This document shows positions 61,685 to 64,000 of a DNA stretch of 64,000 bases, piece by piece. The stretch covers positions 2,931,001-2,995,000 of the forward strand of contig NZ_JARUBM010000002.1 in the NCBI RefSeq assembly GCF_029626175.1, in the 5' to 3' direction. The stretch comes from Micromonospora sp. WMMD1082 (lineage in GTDB: Bacteria; Actinomycetota; Actinomycetes; Mycobacteriales; Micromonosporaceae). A program made the translations under genes and the position numbers. The notes under the pieces were generated by a model. It ran no database searches. It was given only the letters and a program-made list of their open reading frames with translations, and had not been told where the DNA came from. Numbering within the stretch: the stretch's first letter is position 1; each line of letters opens with the position of its first letter.

Positions 61685-62247
61685 GGCTGGTCCTGGTGGG
61701 CCGCGCCGGCGTTGATCCGCCAGCGGCCGTCGGGATAGCGGATGGCCGTGGCGGTGACCAGGTGGCGGGAGCCCCGGGTGCCGGGCACCACCTTGTCGTC
61801 GGCGAGGTAGACCATCCGGTAGCCGCTGGCGTCGACGCAGTCCTGGATTTCCACGGTGGGCGGTGTGGCGTCCAGGTTCATCGAGACCACGGTGGGGTCT
61901 TCGGAGCGCAGCGTGCCGGCGCTGACCGCGCCGTGCTCGCGGGCCTGTCGCAGGTTGAACCGGACGCTGGTCAGCAGCGGGTCGGCGAGGAAGCGGGTCA
62001 GCTCCGGTGCCTGCGGGTCACTGCGACGGCTGGCCGTGCCGGACGCGGTGAGGTAGCCGGAGTAGGCCGCCAGCGCCGCCTTCTCCGCCGCCGCCTCGTC
62101 GGCGGCCCGCTGGGCGCCGACGGGTCTGCCCCGTTCGGGCGCGGTGGTGGTGGACGCCTCCTGAGCGCCGCCGCAGGCGGTGGTCGTGCCGACGGTGGCC
62201 GCCGCGACCAGGCCGGCCGTCCATCGGCTCAGCTGCCGTGCTCGCAC
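61678..62247 (-). CDS. Lipoprotein of unknown function upstream of the Tad operon
   Basis: A 189-residue protein with a lipoprotein signal (WTAGLVAAATVGTTTAC) followed by GGAQEASTTTAPE. The C-terminal part (FLADPLLTSVRFNLRQARE, VEIQDCVDASGYRMVY, DGRWRINAG) resembles the small secreted/NTF2-like lipoproteins of actinobacteria. The GTG at 62247 has GAGGAGGG upstream and the frame overlaps the secreted protein's start, so it is the first gene of this transcription unit. Confidence 0.75.
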   Translation of the reverse strand: MRARQLSRWTAGLVAAATVGTTTACGGAQEASTTTAPERGRPVGAQRAADEAAAEKAALAAYSGYLTASGTASRRSDPQAPELTRFLADPLLTSVRFNLRQAREHGAVSAGTLRSEDPTVVSMNLDATPPTVEIQDCVDASGYRMVYLADDKVVPGTRGSRHLVTATAIRYPDGRWRINAGAAHQDQPC

Positions 62248-62843
62248 CTCGTGCCCTCCTCGGTGCCGACCGGCGACCGCCGTCGCCGGTGTATTCGGGC
62301 GTGCGGCGGCGCGACCGGGCGGATTCCGCCGGCCCTGTCCAATACGCAGCCGCATTCACCTATATGGATCTTCTAAAAATGCACTGCCGTGGCTGGCCGT
62401 GGGTCTCGGACGTGGGTTGCGTCACATCCAAGGGGCGAGCATAGGCTGACGCCGACCGATGCAACAGAGGCAATTCACGGAAACACTCTGAGTTATGAAT
62501 GGTGGTAAAGCCGGATGGTTACCGGAAGGTTGCGAGGGCCGGTCGACGCGGGGTGGGCGCTGGGCGGAGGTGGCGGGTCGCACGGGAAACTTCACCGTCG
62601 GTCGGGCAATCGGGTGGGCGGTCGTGATGGGGTAGGAAATGGCAATGGGTCCGATCCGTCCCCTCCGGAACGTGGGAATATCGGCCGTCAATTGCGTTCG
62701 GTGGGAATTCCATATGCCCACTCGGTGCATTCGCGCCAAGACCCGACCGGCGGTGCGCGGGCCCGCTCCGGACGTTCGGCCCGCCACCCGAACCGACCGG
62801 GCACACTACTCTCCGTGATGGCGCATCGCGCGGAGCGGCCGGC
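62248..62843. other. Divergent non-coding spacer of the Tad locus
   Basis: About 600 bases with noticeably lower GC than the rest, especially 62340-62385 and 62450-62520. It separates the minus-strand Tad unit from the plus-strand prepilin peptidase gene, so both promoters must be here. I found no convincing gene; a 121-codon open frame on the minus strand (62422-62787) has no ribosome site or family look. Confidence 0.55.
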
Positions 62844-63686
62844 GTGAGCCGGGCCGACCCGCCGGGGTGGGTGCGGGACCGGGCCGGGGAGGGCGCTCCG
62901 GCGCCAAAGATCGCCCTACCGCCGGGGGCTGTCCCGGCACCGGGGGCCGCTCCGGCGCACTCTCGACCGTGGCCCCGCGTCCTGGCCGTGCTGACGCTCA
63001 CCCCGCTGCTGCGGTACGCCGTCGCCCGGCACGGCGTACCCCCGGGAACCGACCGCCGGACCGGCTGCGACACCTGCGGCGCGCCGATCGGCCCGGCCCA
63101 CCCGTGGCCGGCGCTCGGCCCGACCGCGCGCTGCGGCGGGTGCGGCGCCCGCGTCGGCGCGCCACCGGCCACCGTCGAGCTGGCCGCTGTGGCGGCCGTG
63201 GGCGTGCTGCTGGCCGGACCACCCGCCGTCGAGCTGGGCGCCGCCGCCTGGTGGCTGGCCTTCGCGGTGCCGCTGCTCTTCGTCGACATCGCCGTGCACC
63301 GGCTGCCCGACCGGCTCACCTGGCCGGCGGCGGTCGGCACCTGGCTGCTGCTCGGGGTGGCCGCGCTGACCGGCGCCGGGTCGGCGCCGTGGCTGCGCGC
63401 CATCGCCGCCGGGCTCGGACTGGCCCTCTTCTTCGCCGCCACCACCCTGCTGCTCGGCGCGCGGGGCTTCGGCATCGGCGATGCCAAGCTGGCGTTGAGC
63501 GCCGGCGCGCTGCTGGGCTGGTACGGCTGGAGCGTGCCCGTGCTCGGGTTGCTGCTGGCGTTGACGCTGTCCGGTCTGGTTGCCCTCGGGCTGCTGGTCA
63601 CCCGGCGGGCCGGCTGGTCGACCCACCTGCCGTTCGGCCCGTACCTGGTGCTCGGCACGGTTGCCGCCCTCCTGCTCGTCCGCTGA
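62844..63686 (+). CDS. Prepilin peptidase (A24 family, TadV/PilD-like)
   Basis: The 280-residue membrane peptidase matures pilin precursors. The two catalytic Asp are visible: FVDIAVHRLPDRLTWP and GIGDAKLALSAGA. The N-terminal cytosolic loop has two zinc-type pairs, CDTCG and CGGCG, more like PilD/GspO than the shorter TadV. About eight hydrophobic helices follow. The GTG at 62844 is the start. It serves the divergent Tad locus. Confidence 0.92.
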   Translation: MSRADPPGWVRDRAGEGAPAPKIALPPGAVPAPGAAPAHSRPWPRVLAVLTLTPLLRYAVARHGVPPGTDRRTGCDTCGAPIGPAHPWPALGPTARCGGCGARVGAPPATVELAAVAAVGVLLAGPPAVELGAAAWWLAFAVPLLFVDIAVHRLPDRLTWPAAVGTWLLLGVAALTGAGSAPWLRAIAAGLGLALFFAATTLLLGARGFGIGDAKLALSAGALLGWYGWSVPVLGLLLALTLSGLVALGLLVTRRAGWSTHLPFGPYLVLGTVAALLLVR

Positions 63687-63780
63687 GCGGAGGGAGGTGC
63701 GGTGCCGCTCCGCCGGGGTGTGCGGGCCGCTGCGGCGGGGAAATCTCGCTGCCGAGGTACCTGATTCCGCTGGAGGCACC

Positions 63781-64000
63781 GTGCACCGCACCCCAGACCG
63801 GCCGTCGCCGCACCCGGCCGAGCGGCACCCGGACGAGCCCGGTCACGACGAGCGTTGGCGGATCCGGCGGACCCGGGACGACCTGGACCGGCTCGGCGAG
63901 ACCGAGTCGGTCTTCGCGTTGAGCAACGGCTGGCTGGGCTGGCGCGGCACCCTCGACGAGGGGGAGCCGATCGACATGCCGGGCAGCTACCTCAACGGGT
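63781..64000 (+). CDS. GH65 glycoside phosphorylase/hydrolase, N-terminal part, cut by window end
   Basis: Only 73 codons are in the window. After a charged head, the sequence runs ETESVFALSNGWLGWRG, LDEGEP and PGSYLNG, the N-terminal signature of GH65 (maltose, kojibiose, nigerose or trehalose phosphorylase). The GTG at 63781 has GGAGG upstream. It could help use the disaccharides released by the alpha-glucan locus, but that is inference. The 94 bases before it after the peptidase stop suggest a separate start. Confidence 0.85.
   Translation, partial: MHRTPDRPSPHPAERHPDEPGHDERWRIRRTRDDLDRLGETESVFALSNGWLGWRGTLDEGEPIDMPGSYLNG

Noticed and set aside
62422..62787. A 121-codon minus-strand frame in the Tad spacer
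   Set aside because: No ribosome binding site, no family resemblance, and unlike neighbours in composition. Left as non-coding.

Overview
The window is 64 kb of very GC-rich, gene-dense actinobacterial chromosome. Frequent GTG/TTG starts, Shine-Dalgarno sites of the GGAGG type, BldC, valine dehydrogenase, DUF3073, a Gram-positive Tad locus and GH87 glucanases all fit a mycelial actinomycete. My best guess is a Micromonospora-like member of the Micromonosporaceae, inferred from gene content only. I see no phage, insertion sequence, CRISPR array or rRNA.

Layout. 1-2.7 kb: thiolase C-terminus, a structured non-coding stretch, then two UTRA/GntR-type regulators. 2.7-16.3 kb: most of de novo purine synthesis (purB, purS-purQ-purL, purF, purM), with a YbjQ-family protein, a secreted trypsin-like protease, a ComB-like phosphatase, a sterol-carrier-like protein and a membrane protein carrying a long Gly/Tyr/Gln-rich tail. 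16.4-17.8 kb: a compact RiPP locus (radical SAM/SPASM maturase plus overlapping precursor gene) set into the purM-DUF3073-vdh-bldC neighbourhood. 18-30 kb: DUF3073, valine dehydrogenase, bldC, small enzymes, a beta-oxidation pair, an orphan solute-binding lipoprotein whose two halves are in swapped order, a GntR gene with a clear palindromic operator, three tRNAs (Glu, Asp, Phe) and a polysaccharide deacetylase. 30-35.6 kb: carotenoid genes crtE-crtI-idi with a CarH/LitR-like B12-domain regulator on the minus strand, and crtB divergent. 35.7-50.7 kb: a flavin disulfide oxidoreductase, then a LacI-controlled alpha-glucan locus: ABC sugar importer, GH13 alpha-glucosidase and two large secreted GH87 proteins. 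50.7-52.4 kb: enoyl-CoA hydratase and a Rieske protein. 52.5-63.7 kb: a Tad/Flp pilus locus (CpaB, CpaE-like, CpaF, TadB, TadC, pilin-like, two TadE-like, TadG-like, LysM protein, two secreted proteins, and a prepilin peptidase on the other strand). The window ends inside a GH65 phosphorylase gene.

How the parts work together. The purine genes make IMP and AMP. The GH87 enzymes would cut alpha-1,3-glucan (as in fungal walls) outside the cell; the ABC importer would take up the oligosaccharides and the GH13 enzyme, perhaps with the GH65 enzyme, would break them down inside. The carotenoid operon is probably light-regulated through the B12-domain regulator, though that protein has changed cofactor-contact residues. 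The most unusual items are the circularly permuted binding protein (24636-25994), the membrane protein with the FUS-like tail (10812-12884), the multi-cyclophane RiPP locus (16468-17806), the CarH variant (30358-31287) and the GH87 pair with rearranged domains.
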